In this document: positions 1 to 9,800 of the stretch, in pieces | Layout of the letters: each line of letters begins with the position of its first letter | How positions within the stretch are numbered: position 1 is the stretch's first letter | DNA from: Brachybacterium alimentarium | Lineage (GTDB): Bacteria; Actinomycetota; Actinomycetes; Actinomycetales; Dermabacteraceae | Length of the DNA: 64,000 bases | Direction: 5' to 3' | NCBI RefSeq assembly: GCF_002332425.1 | Contig: NZ_NRGS01000011.1 | Coordinates: 186,001-250,000 of the forward strand | The notes under the pieces: model-generated | Databases searched by the model: none | The model's input: the letters and a program-made list of their open reading frames with translations, nothing else | What the model was told of the DNA's origin: nothing | Program-made: the position numbers and the translations under genes

Positions 1-278
1 TCGAGACGACGGATCAGGCCGTCGCCGGCTCCGAGCTCGTCGAGCCGTACGCCCTCGAGGAGGTCTGGCCGAAGTTCACCTTCACCGAGGAGGAGTCGCT
101 GATGCTCAGCTCGGTCGGCAACGACCTGACCAAGCATCTGGAGGAGTCCCGGTCGGCCTTCATCACCGGGAAGAAGCCCCTGTCCGAGTGGGACGACTAC
201 GTGGCCCAGTTCGAGAACATGGGGCTCGAGGAGTACGTCCAGGCGCACCAGGCGTCCCACGACAGGAGGAACGGCTGA
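1..278 (+). CDS. Extracellular solute-binding protein, C-terminal end (partial)
   Basis: The first 92 codons are open from base 3 to a TGA at 276-278, and the start lies outside the window. The tail reads ...SEWDDYVAQFENMGLEEYV followed by QAHQASHDRR. This pattern (W-D-x-Y, x-Q-x-x-x-M-G-L-E-E-x, then a Q-A-x-x-D-R end) is typical of the LipO/LplA-like binding lipoproteins of Gram-positive oligosaccharide ABC importers. It would be anchored outside the membrane and capture a sugar for a permease pair upstream of the window. It converges with the phosphodiesterase genes across a shared hairpin. The substrate cannot be read from this fragment. Confidence 0.7.
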   Translation, partial: ETTDQAVAGSELVEPYALEEVWPKFTFTEEESLMLSSVGNDLTKHLEESRSAFITGKKPLSEWDDYVAQFENMGLEEYVQAHQASHDRRNG

Positions 279-296
279 GCCCCTTCCCGCACGAAG

Positions 297-336
297 GGCG
301 AGGGCGCCGACGATCAGCAGGATCGGCGCCCTCGCC
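297..336. terminator. Bidirectional hairpin terminator
   Basis: A 14-bp perfect stem (GGCGAGGGCGCCGA at 297-310 and its complement at 323-336) encloses a 12-nt loop. It lies between the end of the binding-protein gene on the plus strand and the end of the phosphodiesterase gene on the minus strand, so it can serve both. There is no clear T tract, as is common in high-GC actinobacteria. Confidence 0.7.
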
Positions 337-376
337 TTCGGGGCCGGTGGGGCAGGGCCCCTGGGCGTGCTCCGCC

Positions 377-1114
377 TCAGCGGCCCCGCACGTCCAGCTC
401 GTGCTGCACCCATGCCGGGTCATCGGTGGTCACCGACGCGACGCCGCAGGCGAGGGCGACGTCAAGCTGCTCGGGCGAGTTGATCGTCCACGGGTTCACC
501 GCCAGCCCCGCCTCGCGCGCGGCCGCGGCGGCGCGCAGCGAGAGCCCCTTGACCGAGGGGCCGATCCCGGCGGCACCGAGCTCTCTGGCAGTGGCCAGCT
601 CCTTCTCCCCGACCTGCTCCACGAGATAGGAGACGGGGGTGTCGGTGGTGCGGCGGATCTCGGCGAGTGCGTCGGCGTGGAAGGAGATCACCGTGGAGGC
701 GGCCGCCGGGGAGCCGGCGGGCAGCGCGCGCAGCTGCTCGGCCACGGCCTTCGCGGCGGCGGCGATCTTGACCTCGATGAAGACCGGCACGGTCGTCATC
801 TCCAGCAGCTCCTTCAGCGACGGGACCTTCTCGCCATCCTCCAGCAGCACGGTGTCCAGCTCGGCCCGGGTGAGGTCACCGATCGCGCCCGTGCGCAGCG
901 GGGAGTCCGCAGCAGCGGTGCGGTCGATCGTCTCGTCGTGCATGACCACCACCTGGCCGTCCGCGCTCAGGTGGACGTCGCACTCCAGCAGCTGGGCGCC
1001 GTCCTCGATGCCGCGGCGGAAGGCCGCCAGGGTGTTCTCGGGCGCGTGCGCGGAGGCTCCGCGGTGCCCGACGATCGCGGGGCGCTGCGCGGACGAGGTG
1101 GGCTGCTCAGACAT
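377..1114 (-). CDS. Glycerophosphodiester phosphodiesterase (paralogue 1)
   Basis: This 245-residue protein is a single GDPD TIM barrel of normal family length. The N terminus holds the catalytic signature: GHRGASAHAPENT with His17, then LECDVHL with Glu44 and Asp46, then the catalytic HDETIDRT with His59. It should hydrolyse glycerophosphodiesters such as glycerophosphocholine to sn-glycerol-3-phosphate and an alcohol. No signal peptide is visible, so it is probably cytoplasmic. A good CAGGAG Shine-Dalgarno precedes the ATG. It is the third and most distal GDPD gene, separated by 211 bp from the next one, so it may have its own promoter. Confidence 0.92.
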   Translation of the reverse strand: MSEQPTSSAQRPAIVGHRGASAHAPENTLAAFRRGIEDGAQLLECDVHLSADGQVVVMHDETIDRTAAADSPLRTGAIGDLTRAELDTVLLEDGEKVPSLKELLEMTTVPVFIEVKIAAAAKAVAEQLRALPAGSPAAASTVISFHADALAEIRRTTDTPVSYLVEQVGEKELATARELGAAGIGPSVKGLSLRAAAAAREAGLAVNPWTINSPEQLDVALACGVASVTTDDPAWVQHELDVRGR

Positions 1115-1325
1115 GACTCTCCTGGTGAGGGGCGGATCTCCGGCCGCTGGTGCTGCGGCCGGTGCTCACGGCGGACCGTGGGAGTTGTTGCACCCTATCG
1201 GTGCTATGGGTCACACCGGGCGCAGCGCTCCGACGCGCGCCGCGCCTGTTCGCGGCATCGGCTGACGTGCCGGAGCAAGGAGGGTTCCCGAGGCGCGGAG
1301 GGCTCTCGAGATTCGGGCGGAGGGC

Positions 1326-2096
1326 TCACTGCCCGTCCAGGTGCTCCTCGACCACCCGTCGGGCGCGGGCCGGATCATCGGCGCCGATCTCGGGGACGCC
1401 GAGGTCGATCGCCTGGCGGATCTCCTCGTCGCTGCGCGCGGCCCAGGCCGACGGGGTCAGGCCCACCCCGCGGATCCGCTCGAAATCTCCGTCCCGCACG
1501 TCGGACAGACGGATGCCGAGGATCTCGGCCTTCGTCTCCATCGCGGCATCGAGCACCTCGTCCGAGAGCTCCCTGGCGAGCAGCCCGCGCGGCACGTCGG
1601 GCGCCTTCTCGAGCGCGATGCGCAGGGCATCGGCGTGGAAGGAGATGATCCGGGCCGGGGCCGGCTGATCCGAGGACCACGCCGCGGCCTCGAAGGTGTC
1701 GGTGAGGATCCGGGCGGCGAGCGCTGCGGCGGCCGGGGCCTTGATCTCCACCAGCACCGGGGCGCGGGTGCCATCCTCGCGCACCGCGGCATCGAGCACC
1801 TGGCGGAGTGTGGGGATGTGCTCGCCCTCCCCCACCAGCACCTCGTCGAGCTCGGCCCGGGTGAGGTCCGCGACCGTTCCGGTGCGCCGCGGGGAGTCCT
1901 CCTGCGCGGTGCGGTCGATGGTCGCATCGTGGATGATCACGTCGCGCCGGTCGCGGCTGAGGTGCACATCGCATTCGAGCTGGTCGGCCCCGTCGGCGAC
2001 ACCGCGGCGGAAACCCGTGACGGTGTTCTCCGGGGCGACGGCCGCCGCACCGCGATGACCGGTGATCAGCGGGGCGTGGGGTCGACGTCGGGTCAT
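1326..2096 (-). CDS. Glycerophosphodiester phosphodiesterase (paralogue 2)
   Basis: This 256-residue GDPD protein has GHRGAAAVAPENT (His14), LECDVHL (Glu41, Asp43) and HDATIDRT (His56). I place the start at 2096 because its ATG overlaps the TGA of the preceding phosphodiesterase gene by four bases (ATGA), which implies translational coupling; upstream in-frame codons read into the neighbouring gene. It is clearly related to paralogues 1 and 3, so a local triplication followed by divergence is likely. Expected role: cytosolic breakdown of imported glycerophosphodiesters to glycerol-3-phosphate. Confidence 0.92.
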   Translation of the reverse strand: MTRRRPHAPLITGHRGAAAVAPENTVTGFRRGVADGADQLECDVHLSRDRRDVIIHDATIDRTAQEDSPRRTGTVADLTRAELDEVLVGEGEHIPTLRQVLDAAVREDGTRAPVLVEIKAPAAAALAARILTDTFEAAAWSSDQPAPARIISFHADALRIALEKAPDVPRGLLARELSDEVLDAAMETKAEILGIRLSDVRDGDFERIRGVGLTPSAWAARSDEEIRQAIDLGVPEIGADDPARARRVVEEHLDGQ

Positions 2097-2917
2097 GGCT
2101 GCACCAGCTCCTCCAGTCGGGCGGACGCCCAGGCGGGGTCGTCCACGGTGAGCGAGTCGCAGCCGAGCTCGAGGGCCCGCGCCAGCTCCTCCTCGGAGCG
2201 AGCGGTCCACAGGTTCAGCCGCACGCCGAGGTCCCGCGCCCGCTCGACATCGGCCTGACGGGCGTCCGCGATCCGCACCCCGACCTGGGAGACCCCGAGC
2301 TCGCGCGCCGTCTCGAAGAACTCGGGCGAGGTGGCGGTGGTCGTCAGCAGCAGCGGGATGCGGGGGTTCTCCTCCGCGGCGGTCCGCAGCGCCTCGGGAT
2401 GGAAGGAGATCACGTGGGCGGGGGCCGATGTGGCGCTCGCATCCTTCCAGGCCTGCGCGTTCCAGGTCTCCTCGCCGAAGTACTCGGTGAGGATCCGGGC
2501 GACCGGGCGGGCCGCTGCCGGGGCCTTGATCTCCACCAGCAGCGGCACCCGGGCGCCGTCCTCGCGCACTGCGGCGTCGAGCACCTGGCGGAGGGTGGGG
2601 ATGTGCTGCCCCTCCCCCACCAGCACTCGGTCCAGCTGCGCGCGGGTGAGGTCCGCGACGGCGCCGGTGCGCAGCGGGGAGTCCTCCTGCGCGGTGCGAT
2701 CGATGGTCGCGTCATGGATCACGGCGTCCACGCCGTCGCTGCTGAGGTGCACATCGCACTCCAGCAGCCGGGAGCCCTCGGCGATGCCGCGCACGAAGGA
2801 CGCCACGGTGTTCTCCGGGGACACCTCGGCGGCGCCGCGGTGACCCACCAGTGCAGGCAGGTCGAGGCGCACCTGCGGGGTCCCGGTCGGGCCCGGCGTG
2901 CGCGCGGGGGCGGTCAC
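2093..2917 (-). CDS. ugpQ: Glycerophosphodiester phosphodiesterase (paralogue 3)
   Basis: This 274-residue GDPD protein has His26 in GHRGAAEVSPENT, Glu53 and Asp55 in LECDVHL, and His68 in IHDATIDRT. It begins with GTG overlapping the stop of the binding-protein gene (GTGA), so it is the gene directly coupled to the transporter, in the position ugpQ has in ugp operons. I infer that it cleaves glycerophosphodiesters brought in by the adjacent ABC importer. The barrel is complete and no exported signal is seen. Confidence 0.9.
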   Translation of the reverse strand: MTAPARTPGPTGTPQVRLDLPALVGHRGAAEVSPENTVASFVRGIAEGSRLLECDVHLSSDGVDAVIHDATIDRTAQEDSPLRTGAVADLTRAQLDRVLVGEGQHIPTLRQVLDAAVREDGARVPLLVEIKAPAAARPVARILTEYFGEETWNAQAWKDASATSAPAHVISFHPEALRTAAEENPRIPLLLTTTATSPEFFETARELGVSQVGVRIADARQADVERARDLGVRLNLWTARSEEELARALELGCDSLTVDDPAWASARLEELVQP

Positions 2918-4302
2918 TTCCAGCCCTCGAACGCGATGGACTCGTAGTCCTCACGGTTGTCGTCGAGGACTTCCTGCAGGGTCGGGGCCAGGGCGTCCAG
3001 GGCCTCCTTCGCCGGGGTGCCGTCGCCGTAGACCGCCGCCTGGGCGGCCGAGATCTCGGTGACCGCACCCTGGTTCCAGTTGGTGTAGTCCGCAGTGCGG
3101 GCATTGGCGAGCTGGTCCAGGGCGACCCCGTAGTTCGGGTTGCTCGCCACCTGCTCCTTGACCTGCGAGGTCTCCGCGGCCTCCTTGACGATCGGCACAT
3201 AGCCGGTGCCGAGGTGCCAGGTCGCGGACTGCTCGGCGCCGCCGAGGAACCGGAACAGCTCCGCGCAGGCGTCCTGGCGCTCCTTCGACTCGCTGCGCAC
3301 GATCGACAGGCCGGAGCCGCCGGTCGGGACCGCCTTGTCCTCGCCCTCCTTGGAGAGCATGAACGCGGTGCCGAGCTCGAACACACCCTCCGTGGCGGCG
3401 GTCGTGCCGGTCAGGCCGGCGGTCGATCCGCGCATGCCCGCGGCGATGCCGGAGGAGAAGTCGGTGCTCGCATCCTTGGCGAGGTAGCCGAACCCGTCGC
3501 TGATGAACTGGCGCTGCCACTCCAGCCATTCGATGCCTGCGTCGCCGTTGATCGTGACCTCGAAGCCGTCGGTCGAGTTCGCGCCGCCGAAGCCCCAGAT
3601 GTCGGCCTGGCCGTGCCAGGCGTCCCCGGAGAGGGCGAGCGCGGACAGCGGGCGGCCGTCCACGTCGAACGTGGCCAGTTCGGGGGCGAACTCGGCGAGC
3701 TCCTCCCAGGTGGAGGGCCCTTCCTCGGGCAGCCCGGCCTCGATGTAACGGGACTTGTTGTAGTAGAACAGCGGCGTGGACCGGGCGAAGGGCACCACGT
3801 AGGTCTTTCCAGCGGCCTTGCCCTCGGCGATGTAGTTGGGCAGGAAGCTGTCCAGGCTCCAGGTGTCGTCGAAGTAGTCGTCCAACGGGGCGAGCGCGTC
3901 GGAGAAGTAGAACTGGAGCCACTGCATCTCGGGGAAGCAGACGATGTCGGGCACGGCGCGCGCCTGGAGCGCCGCGGTGAACTTCTGGTTCAGGTCCGCG
4001 TAGCTGCCGACGGACTCCGCGATCGCGACGATCTCGTCCTGCGACTCGTTGAAGTCCTGGAACAGCTGGGCGAGCACCGCGTAGGTGTCGCCGGTGAACG
4101 GTGCCCAGAACAGGATCGGCGTGCGGCCCTCGTACTCGCCGGGCACGGTGAGGTCCGCCTGGGTGAAGCCGTCGCGCACGGGGCCGGAGGCCTCGTCGCC
4201 ACCGGCAGGTGCACCGCAGGCGGCGAGCCCCGCGGCACCGGCGCCGAGGCCCATGGCGGCCAGCAGGTGCCGACGGGAGGGGGTGTGGAGGGTGCGAGAC
4301 AT
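2914..4302 (-). CDS. ugpB: Glycerol-3-phosphate/glycerophosphodiester ABC transporter binding lipoprotein (UgpB-like)
   Basis: This is a 462-residue secreted binding protein. The start at 4302 is preceded by AAGGAG, and the frame open further upstream is ignored. Residues 1-30 form a Tat/lipoprotein-type signal (SRRHLLAAMG then a lipobox ending LAAC). The mature part has UgpB-like features: FARSTPLFYYNK, the GGSGLSI segment, and WHLGTGYVPI near the C terminus. It should sit on the outer face of the membrane and deliver glycerol-3-phosphate or its diesters to the two permeases encoded just upstream. Coupling by GTGA to a phosphodiesterase gene supports this substrate. No ATPase gene is present, so a shared MsiK/UgpC-type ATPase elsewhere is expected. 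Confidence 0.82.
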   Translation of the reverse strand: MSRTLHTPSRRHLLAAMGLGAGAAGLAACGAPAGGDEASGPVRDGFTQADLTVPGEYEGRTPILFWAPFTGDTYAVLAQLFQDFNESQDEIVAIAESVGSYADLNQKFTAALQARAVPDIVCFPEMQWLQFYFSDALAPLDDYFDDTWSLDSFLPNYIAEGKAAGKTYVVPFARSTPLFYYNKSRYIEAGLPEEGPSTWEELAEFAPELATFDVDGRPLSALALSGDAWHGQADIWGFGGANSTDGFEVTINGDAGIEWLEWQRQFISDGFGYLAKDASTDFSSGIAAGMRGSTAGLTGTTAATEGVFELGTAFMLSKEGEDKAVPTGGSGLSIVRSESKERQDACAELFRFLGGAEQSATWHLGTGYVPIVKEAAETSQVKEQVASNPNYGVALDQLANARTADYTNWNQGAVTEISAAQAAVYGDGTPAKEALDALAPTLQEVLDDNREDYESIAFEGWK

Positions 4303-4403
4303 GCGGGTGGCTCCTTGGTGACGGATCGAGCGGGAGGAACGGGAGGGGCTGGAGGTGCGGGACAGATCGCGAGTGCCGGCGGGATCGGGCATGCGGGAGG
4401 GGT

Positions 4404-5303
4404 TCACTTCAGGGCGCCCGCGGTGAGCCCGCCGATGATCCGCTTCTGGGCGAGGAAGAAGAGGATGAGCATCGGCAGGGAGACGAACACGGCGCCGGCC
4501 ATGATCACGCCCCAGTTGCTGTAGCCCTCCTGGCTGCGCAGGAACAGCAGGCCGACGGGCAGGGTGCGCATGCTGGCCGTGCTCGTCACGATCAGCGGCC
4601 ACACGTACTCGTTCCACTTCCCGACCATCACGATCAGGGTCGCGGTGAGGATCATGGGGCTGGTCAGCGGCACCACGATCGTGAGCATCCGCCGCAGGTG
4701 GCCGGCCCCGTCGATCTCGGCGGCCTGCAGGATGTCCCGGTCGATCGTGCGCATGAACTGGTAGAGCAGGAACATCGCGAAGGCGCTGGCGACCCCGGGC
4801 AGGACGAGCCCGGCATAGGAGTTCAGCCAGCCCAGGTTCGCCACGGTGATGTAGTTGACGATCAGGGTGACGTGGCCCGGAAGCATCATCGAGGCGATGA
4901 TCAGGCCGAAGGCGATCTTCTTGTACCGGAAGTCGACGAACACGAACGCGTACGCGCACAGGATCGCGAGCGAGATCTCCAGGAACGTCCCCGCCCCGGT
5001 GGTCACGATCGAGTTGAGGAAGAACCGGTCGAAGGGCGCGGAGCTCCAGGCCTCGGTGAAGTTGTCGAACGTCAGCGACCCGGGGATCCAGTGCAGCGGC
5101 CAGGAGTAGATGTCCTGGTGGGGCTTCAGCGACGAGGAGAACAGCCAGTACAGCGGCACCAGGAACAGGGCGATGGTGCCGAGCACTCCGGCGGTGAGCA
5201 GGATCGTCGCCCACAGGGGACGGCGCGGGCCACGGCTGCGGCCCCGGTTGCGCGGTGTCGGGGCGCCCGTCCTGGGGGCGGCATCGGCGGTCAGGGTGCT
5301 CAT
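4404..5303 (-). CDS. ugpE: ABC transporter permease, MalG/UgpE type
   Basis: This is a 299-residue inner-membrane permease with about six transmembrane helices. It carries the EAA loop that docks the ATPase (ILQAAEIDGAGHLRRMLTIV, around residues 195-215) and the C-terminal AQKRIIGGLTAGALK typical of the MalG/UgpE branch. The ATG overlaps the upstream permease stop (ATGA). It is followed after 101 bp by the binding-protein gene. It forms the heterodimeric channel with the next permease. Confidence 0.88.
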   Translation of the reverse strand: MSTLTADAAPRTGAPTPRNRGRSRGPRRPLWATILLTAGVLGTIALFLVPLYWLFSSSLKPHQDIYSWPLHWIPGSLTFDNFTEAWSSAPFDRFFLNSIVTTGAGTFLEISLAILCAYAFVFVDFRYKKIAFGLIIASMMLPGHVTLIVNYITVANLGWLNSYAGLVLPGVASAFAMFLLYQFMRTIDRDILQAAEIDGAGHLRRMLTIVVPLTSPMILTATLIVMVGKWNEYVWPLIVTSTASMRTLPVGLLFLRSQEGYSNWGVIMAGAVFVSLPMLILFFLAQKRIIGGLTAGALK

Positions 5304-6334
5304 GATGCGTAGTTCACCTTCTTCTCGCCGTAGCGGACCTGCACGAAGGTGATCACCAGGAGGAGCACCAGCAGCACGGTGGCGGCCGCCGAGGCGGAGC
5401 CGATGTCGAACTTCTTGAAGGCCTCCTCGTAGATCATCCAGCTGAGCGTGGTCGAGGAGACTCCCGGGCCGCCGTCGGTCATGATCGAGATGATGTCGAA
5501 GGCCTGGGCGGCGGAGATGATGCCGGTGACCGAGAGGAAGAAGGTGATCGGGCTCAGCAGCGGCAGCGTGAGGTTCAGGAACAGCTTCCAGCCGTGCGCC
5601 CCGTCCAGGGCCGCAGCCTCGTAGAGGTCCTTGGGCAGGTCCAGGATCGCGGTGTAGCAGATGACGGTGACGAAGCCGAGGCGCTGCCAGGTGTACGCGA
5701 TGGTGATCGCCCACAGGGACCAGTCCGAGGTGGTGGTCCAGTCCGGCGAGGCTGCTCCCACCAGCGAGAATGCCCACCGGGACAGCCCGTAGTTGGGGTC
5801 GAACATGAACAGCCACAGGATGCCGACGGCGGCGCCGGGGAGCATATGGGGTGCGAAGGCCATGGTCTGCGCGAAGCCTGTCAGCGGGACCTTGGTCGCC
5901 AGCAGGCTGCCCAGCAGCAGGCCGCAGATGATCGAGCCGACCACGCTCACGCCCGTGAAGATCAGCGTGTTCAGCAGCACCTGCCCGAAGCTCGGGTCGG
6001 TGAGCAGGTCGCGGTAGTTCTCCAGGCCCACGAATTCGGGGGTCGGTGCGACGAAGTCCCACTCGGCGAAGCTGAGGCCGATGTTGTAGAGCGCCGGGTA
6101 GTACGAGAAGACCATGATCGCGATGAGGTTCGGGGCGATCAGAGCGCCGAACAGGAGCGCGTCGCGGCGACGGCGTCGGCGACGCTGTGCCGAGGGCCGG
6201 CGGGGCGCGACCGGGCGGTGCGTCCCGGTCCCCGCGGCGGACGCACCGGACGGCGCCGAGGGACCGCCCTTCCCCTCGGCCCTGTGCGGGGCCGACGAGC
6301 CCCGGTGGGGCTGCGGTCGAGCGACGACTGTCAT
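5300..6334 (-). CDS. ugpA: ABC transporter permease, MalF/UgpA type
   Basis: This is a 344-residue permease. I use the ATG at 6334 rather than the GTG at 6373, because a GGGAA-type ribosome site sits about 7 nt ahead of it and the upstream codon has none. The N-terminal 60 residues are basic, Ser/Ala/Arg-rich and cytoplasmic. Six helices follow, with the EAA loop DLPKDLYEAAALDGAHGWKL and a conserved C terminus ending in RYGEKKVNYAS. It is first in the operon, with UgpE, UgpB and the phosphodiesterases downstream. Confidence 0.87.
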   Translation of the reverse strand: MTVVARPQPHRGSSAPHRAEGKGGPSAPSGASAAGTGTHRPVAPRRPSAQRRRRRRRDALLFGALIAPNLIAIMVFSYYPALYNIGLSFAEWDFVAPTPEFVGLENYRDLLTDPSFGQVLLNTLIFTGVSVVGSIICGLLLGSLLATKVPLTGFAQTMAFAPHMLPGAAVGILWLFMFDPNYGLSRWAFSLVGAASPDWTTTSDWSLWAITIAYTWQRLGFVTVICYTAILDLPKDLYEAAALDGAHGWKLFLNLTLPLLSPITFFLSVTGIISAAQAFDIISIMTDGGPGVSSTTLSWMIYEEAFKKFDIGSASAAATVLLVLLLVITFVQVRYGEKKVNYAS

Positions 6335-6509
6335 GGATGCGTTCCCAGCTTCCTGGTCGAAGGGCCGGTCCACCGCAGGTGGAGGGGCCGGTGAGAGAAA
6401 CGGGCCGCGGTGCGGCCGGGCGATCGACGGGGTGCAGCCGACGGCTGCTCCCCTCGTCGTCCCCGCTCACCGTAGGGAGGCCTCGACCGGCATGGCCAGC
6501 GCCCCGACA

Positions 6510-6531
6510 CCCCGGTGAACCAGACCTGAAC
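6510..6531 (-). promoter_or_regulatory. Candidate PHO box (two 11-nt direct repeats)
   Basis: Read on the minus strand, two adjacent 11-nt units are GTTCAGGTCTG and GTTCACCGGGG. This matches the direct-repeat layout of actinobacterial PhoP boxes (GTTCACC-type units every 11 nt). It lies about 175 bp before the ugpA start, where phosphate-starvation control would make sense. Only two units are seen and the second half of each is divergent. Confidence 0.45.
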
Positions 6532-6836
6532 TCACGGCATCACTGCAGGTGAGAGCGGACATGACGGACGCTCCGCAGAGTCGTCGGCAGCAGCTCCGAG
6601 GGCTTCTCGGGCCGCGGTCCACCGACTGTTCATCGCCCGGTCCGCAACTGTTCCCCGCAGGCCCCGCCGTTCGGAGCATCGGCGCACCGAGGCTTCACCC
6701 GGCAGTCACCCGTCGGCCTCGATGGGCCTGCACTCCCCTGGTAGGGGCCGCAGTATCGTTTCCGGCCGTGCTCTTGAGGCCGTGCCGCGCTCACGCGGTC
6801 ATCCGCCAGGAGAGAGCTTGACGTCTCTTCTCTGGC

Positions 6837-6872
6837 CACCGGCCGGGAGCAGAGCTGCTCCGGCGCCGGGTG
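6837..6872 (-). terminator. Hairpin terminator after the clamp-AAA+ gene
   Basis: A perfect inner stem GGAGCAG/CTGCTCC (6846-6861, 2-nt loop) is extended by GC pairs with small bulges to CACC...GGTG. It sits 19 nt past the stop of the AAA+ gene as read on the minus strand. There is no U tract. Confidence 0.5.
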
Positions 6873-6890
6873 TGTGAGGGACCCGAGTGC

Positions 6891-9800
6891 TCAGGTGCCG
6901 ATCACCTTGTCGCACGCCCTGGCGACGTCAGCGGCCTCGAGGAGGACCATCTCGGCGGGGTCACCGTAGCCGTCCGAGTGCAGGCGCAGGTCGCGATGTT
7001 TCATCGCCTCATCGAGGAGATTGCGCATCTCGCGTGCGTTCCCCCAATGCTTGTCGGTGAAGCGCCCGGACTGCTCTGCGGCCTCGAGCCGATCGGCCAA
7101 CAGCTCGGATGCGTCATCGCGGAGCTGCTGCCCGCCTCTGCGAGCCATGACTTCTGCGATGCGAGCCAGCTCCTGGGCACCGTAGGACAGGAACTCAATG
7201 GTGGTCGTGAATCGAGACGCCAGTCCGACATTGTGGTTGACAAACCGACGCATCTCCTCCGGGTACCCCGCCGCGATCACCACGAACTTGTTCTTGTCCT
7301 CCTCGAGACGCGGCACCAGCGCGGTGATTGCCTCGCCACCGAAGTCGTGTGAGCCAGTCGGGACGAGCGCGTACGCCTCGTCTATGAACAGGATGCCTCC
7401 CATCGCCTCGTCGACCTTCGCGTTGGTCCGTGGTGAGGTCTGCCCGACGTACTCGGCGACGAGTCCGCTCCGGTCGACTTCGACGAGCTCTCCCTTCGGG
7501 AGCAGTCCGAGGGCGCGGTACAGGCGCCCGATGAGCCGGGCGACCGTCGTCTTCCCCGTGCCCGGCGGGCCGACGAACAGCAGATGCTCCAAAGGGACGG
7601 GCCCGACGGCAAGCCCCGCTTCCTTCCTCCGCGCCGCGAGCTCCGCCTGCGCGACGAGTGCGCGAACCTGCTGCTTCACCTGCTGCTGCCCGACCTGCGA
7701 GTCCAGCTCGGCGAGAGCCTCCTCGACGCTCTCCCGTGCAGTGTCCGCAGCGAAATGCTCCCGATCGCAGGCCGCGATCATGTCCGCCTCGGTAACCGTC
7801 ACCAGCGACGTCGCATCGAGGGAGGACAGGTCAGCATCACTGAGCCGCAGATCGCGCAGTTGCACGGCCCTCATCAACAACGTGCGGACCGACCGCGCGT
7901 TGCCCCAGTCCTTTGCGGTGAATCTGCCGTTCAACTCCATAGCGCGGAGCCGCTGTCTCAGCACTCTCACCGCCCCGTCTGTGAGCGTCTCCGCTTTCGC
8001 GGTCGCCATGATCTGCGCGATCTGCACGAGCTCGTCGGCTGTGTACGACAGGAACTCGATGGTCGTCGTGAACCGAGAGGCGAGTCCGACGTTCGATGCG
8101 ACGAACTTCGCCATCTCGTCTGGATACCCGGCTGCGATGGCGACGAAGCTGCCCCGAGAGTTCTCCAACGCGGGCAGCAGGGTGTCGATCGCCTCCTGGC
8201 CGAACCCGCTGTCTCCGCTCGACACCAGCGCGTAGGCCTCATCGATGAACAGAACCCCGCCCATCGCCTCGTCGATCTTCTCCCTGGTCCGGATCGCGGT
8301 CTGCCCCTTGTAGCCCGCGACGAGGACCTCCTGAGTCACTTCTACGATCTCCTCATTGGGCAGGATGCCCAGCGCACGGTGCAGGCGGGCGATGAGCCGC
8401 GCGATCGTCGTCTTGCCCGTGCCAGGCGGTCCGACGAACAGCAGATGCTCGAGATCGACGCTGTCGGCGAGACCATGTTCCTGCTTCGCGCTGCGCACCT
8501 TCGCCTGCGCGATGATCGCCCGAACTTGGTGCTTCATCTGCGGCTGCCCGACCTGCGCGTCGAGTTCAGCCAGCACATCCTCGGCGGACTCGGTCCGCCC
8601 GACAGCTCGACCGATCCTGACGTCGTCGCACGCGTCGGCGACATCGGGCGCGGTGATGGTCATGAGTGATTCCCTGTCACTGGCACCGGACAGGCTAATC
8701 CGTACATCGCGATGCACAGCGGCCTGTTCGACGATGTTCCGGACGGAGCGTGCGTTGCCCCAATCCTCCTTGGCGAAACCGCCTCGGCCTTGTTCATCAG
8801 CGAGACGCCGGGACAGTTCGGCCACGCCGTCGGGATCGAGATCGTTGTCCGAGCCGCGCGCCATGCTCAGAGCGATCTGAGTGAGCTCCTCTGGTGTATA
8901 CGCCTCGAAACTGATCGTCCTCGGGAATCGTGAGCGCAGTCCCGGATTGGCCGCCATGAAGTCTTTCATGCGGTCTGTGTATCCGGCAAGGATGCACACG
9001 AACGAGTTCCGGTTGTCCTCCACCGCCTTCAGCAGCGCCTCAATCGCCTTCGGCCCGAAATCGTTACTCCCCTGCTCGGCCGCGAACGCGTAGGCTTCGT
9101 CCACGAACAGCACGCCACCCTGCGCGTTCTCGATGGCCTCACGCATGTTCTTCTCCGTGCCGCCGATGTTCTCCGAGACAATCTCGGTACGGGAGACCTC
9201 GACGACCTCCTCGTGCTCGAGCACGCCGAGTGAGTGATACAGCTTCGCGATGAGCCGGGCGACGGTGGTCTTGCCTGTTCCAGGAGGCCCGGCGAACACC
9301 ATGTGCGCGCCCACTTGACTCGCCTTGAGTCCTTGCTCCTCGCGCTTGAGGTTGATCCCGACCTGAGTTCGGAGCGCTTTGACCTGCTTCTTCAATGATG
9401 GCTGGCCGATGATGCCGTCCAACTCGTCGAGGACGGTATCGGTGGGCGCAGCCCGGCCTGGCTGCTCCACCACGGCGTCTCCGGGCTCGGGATGCGCCGT
9501 GTCCTCGGGCTGGCTCCCGGGGCCTGCCGACGCCCCCGTCAGGATGAAGCAGTCCAGAGCGCTGTACTGAACGGGCTCCGTCCTGCTCGCCCCGTAGAGC
9601 TTGAGCCTTTCTTCCGAGACCATCTCGAGTATCGCGGTCGGCAACTTGAGGTTCGTGACCGCGTCCACCGCAGCGGAGAGGGCTGTACTCGGGACGACCA
9701 TCCGGCATGGTGGCAGCGACGCGACCACTGGCACGGTTCCCAGAACGTCGGCCCCCGACAGCACGGTGATCTGCTCCGATTCCAGAGCGATGATCAGCGG

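Larger units (their letters stand above)
6335..6890. other. Intergenic region between ugp operon and AAA+ operon
   Basis: No convincing gene is present in these 556 bases. The region holds the upstream region of the ugp-like operon, including the candidate PHO box at 6510-6531, and near its far end the hairpin at 6837-6872 that probably ends the AAA+ operon. I saw nothing else recognisable. Confidence 0.6.

Noticed and set aside
188-1648. Long plus-strand open frames opposite the phosphodiesterase genes
   Set aside because: They are GC-bias frames antisense to clear GDPD coding sequence, with no family similarity.
2914-5214. A very long open frame covering the binding protein and beyond
   Set aside because: Only the part from 4302 has a ribosome site, signal peptide and family sequence; the upstream stretch runs antiphase through the permease gene.
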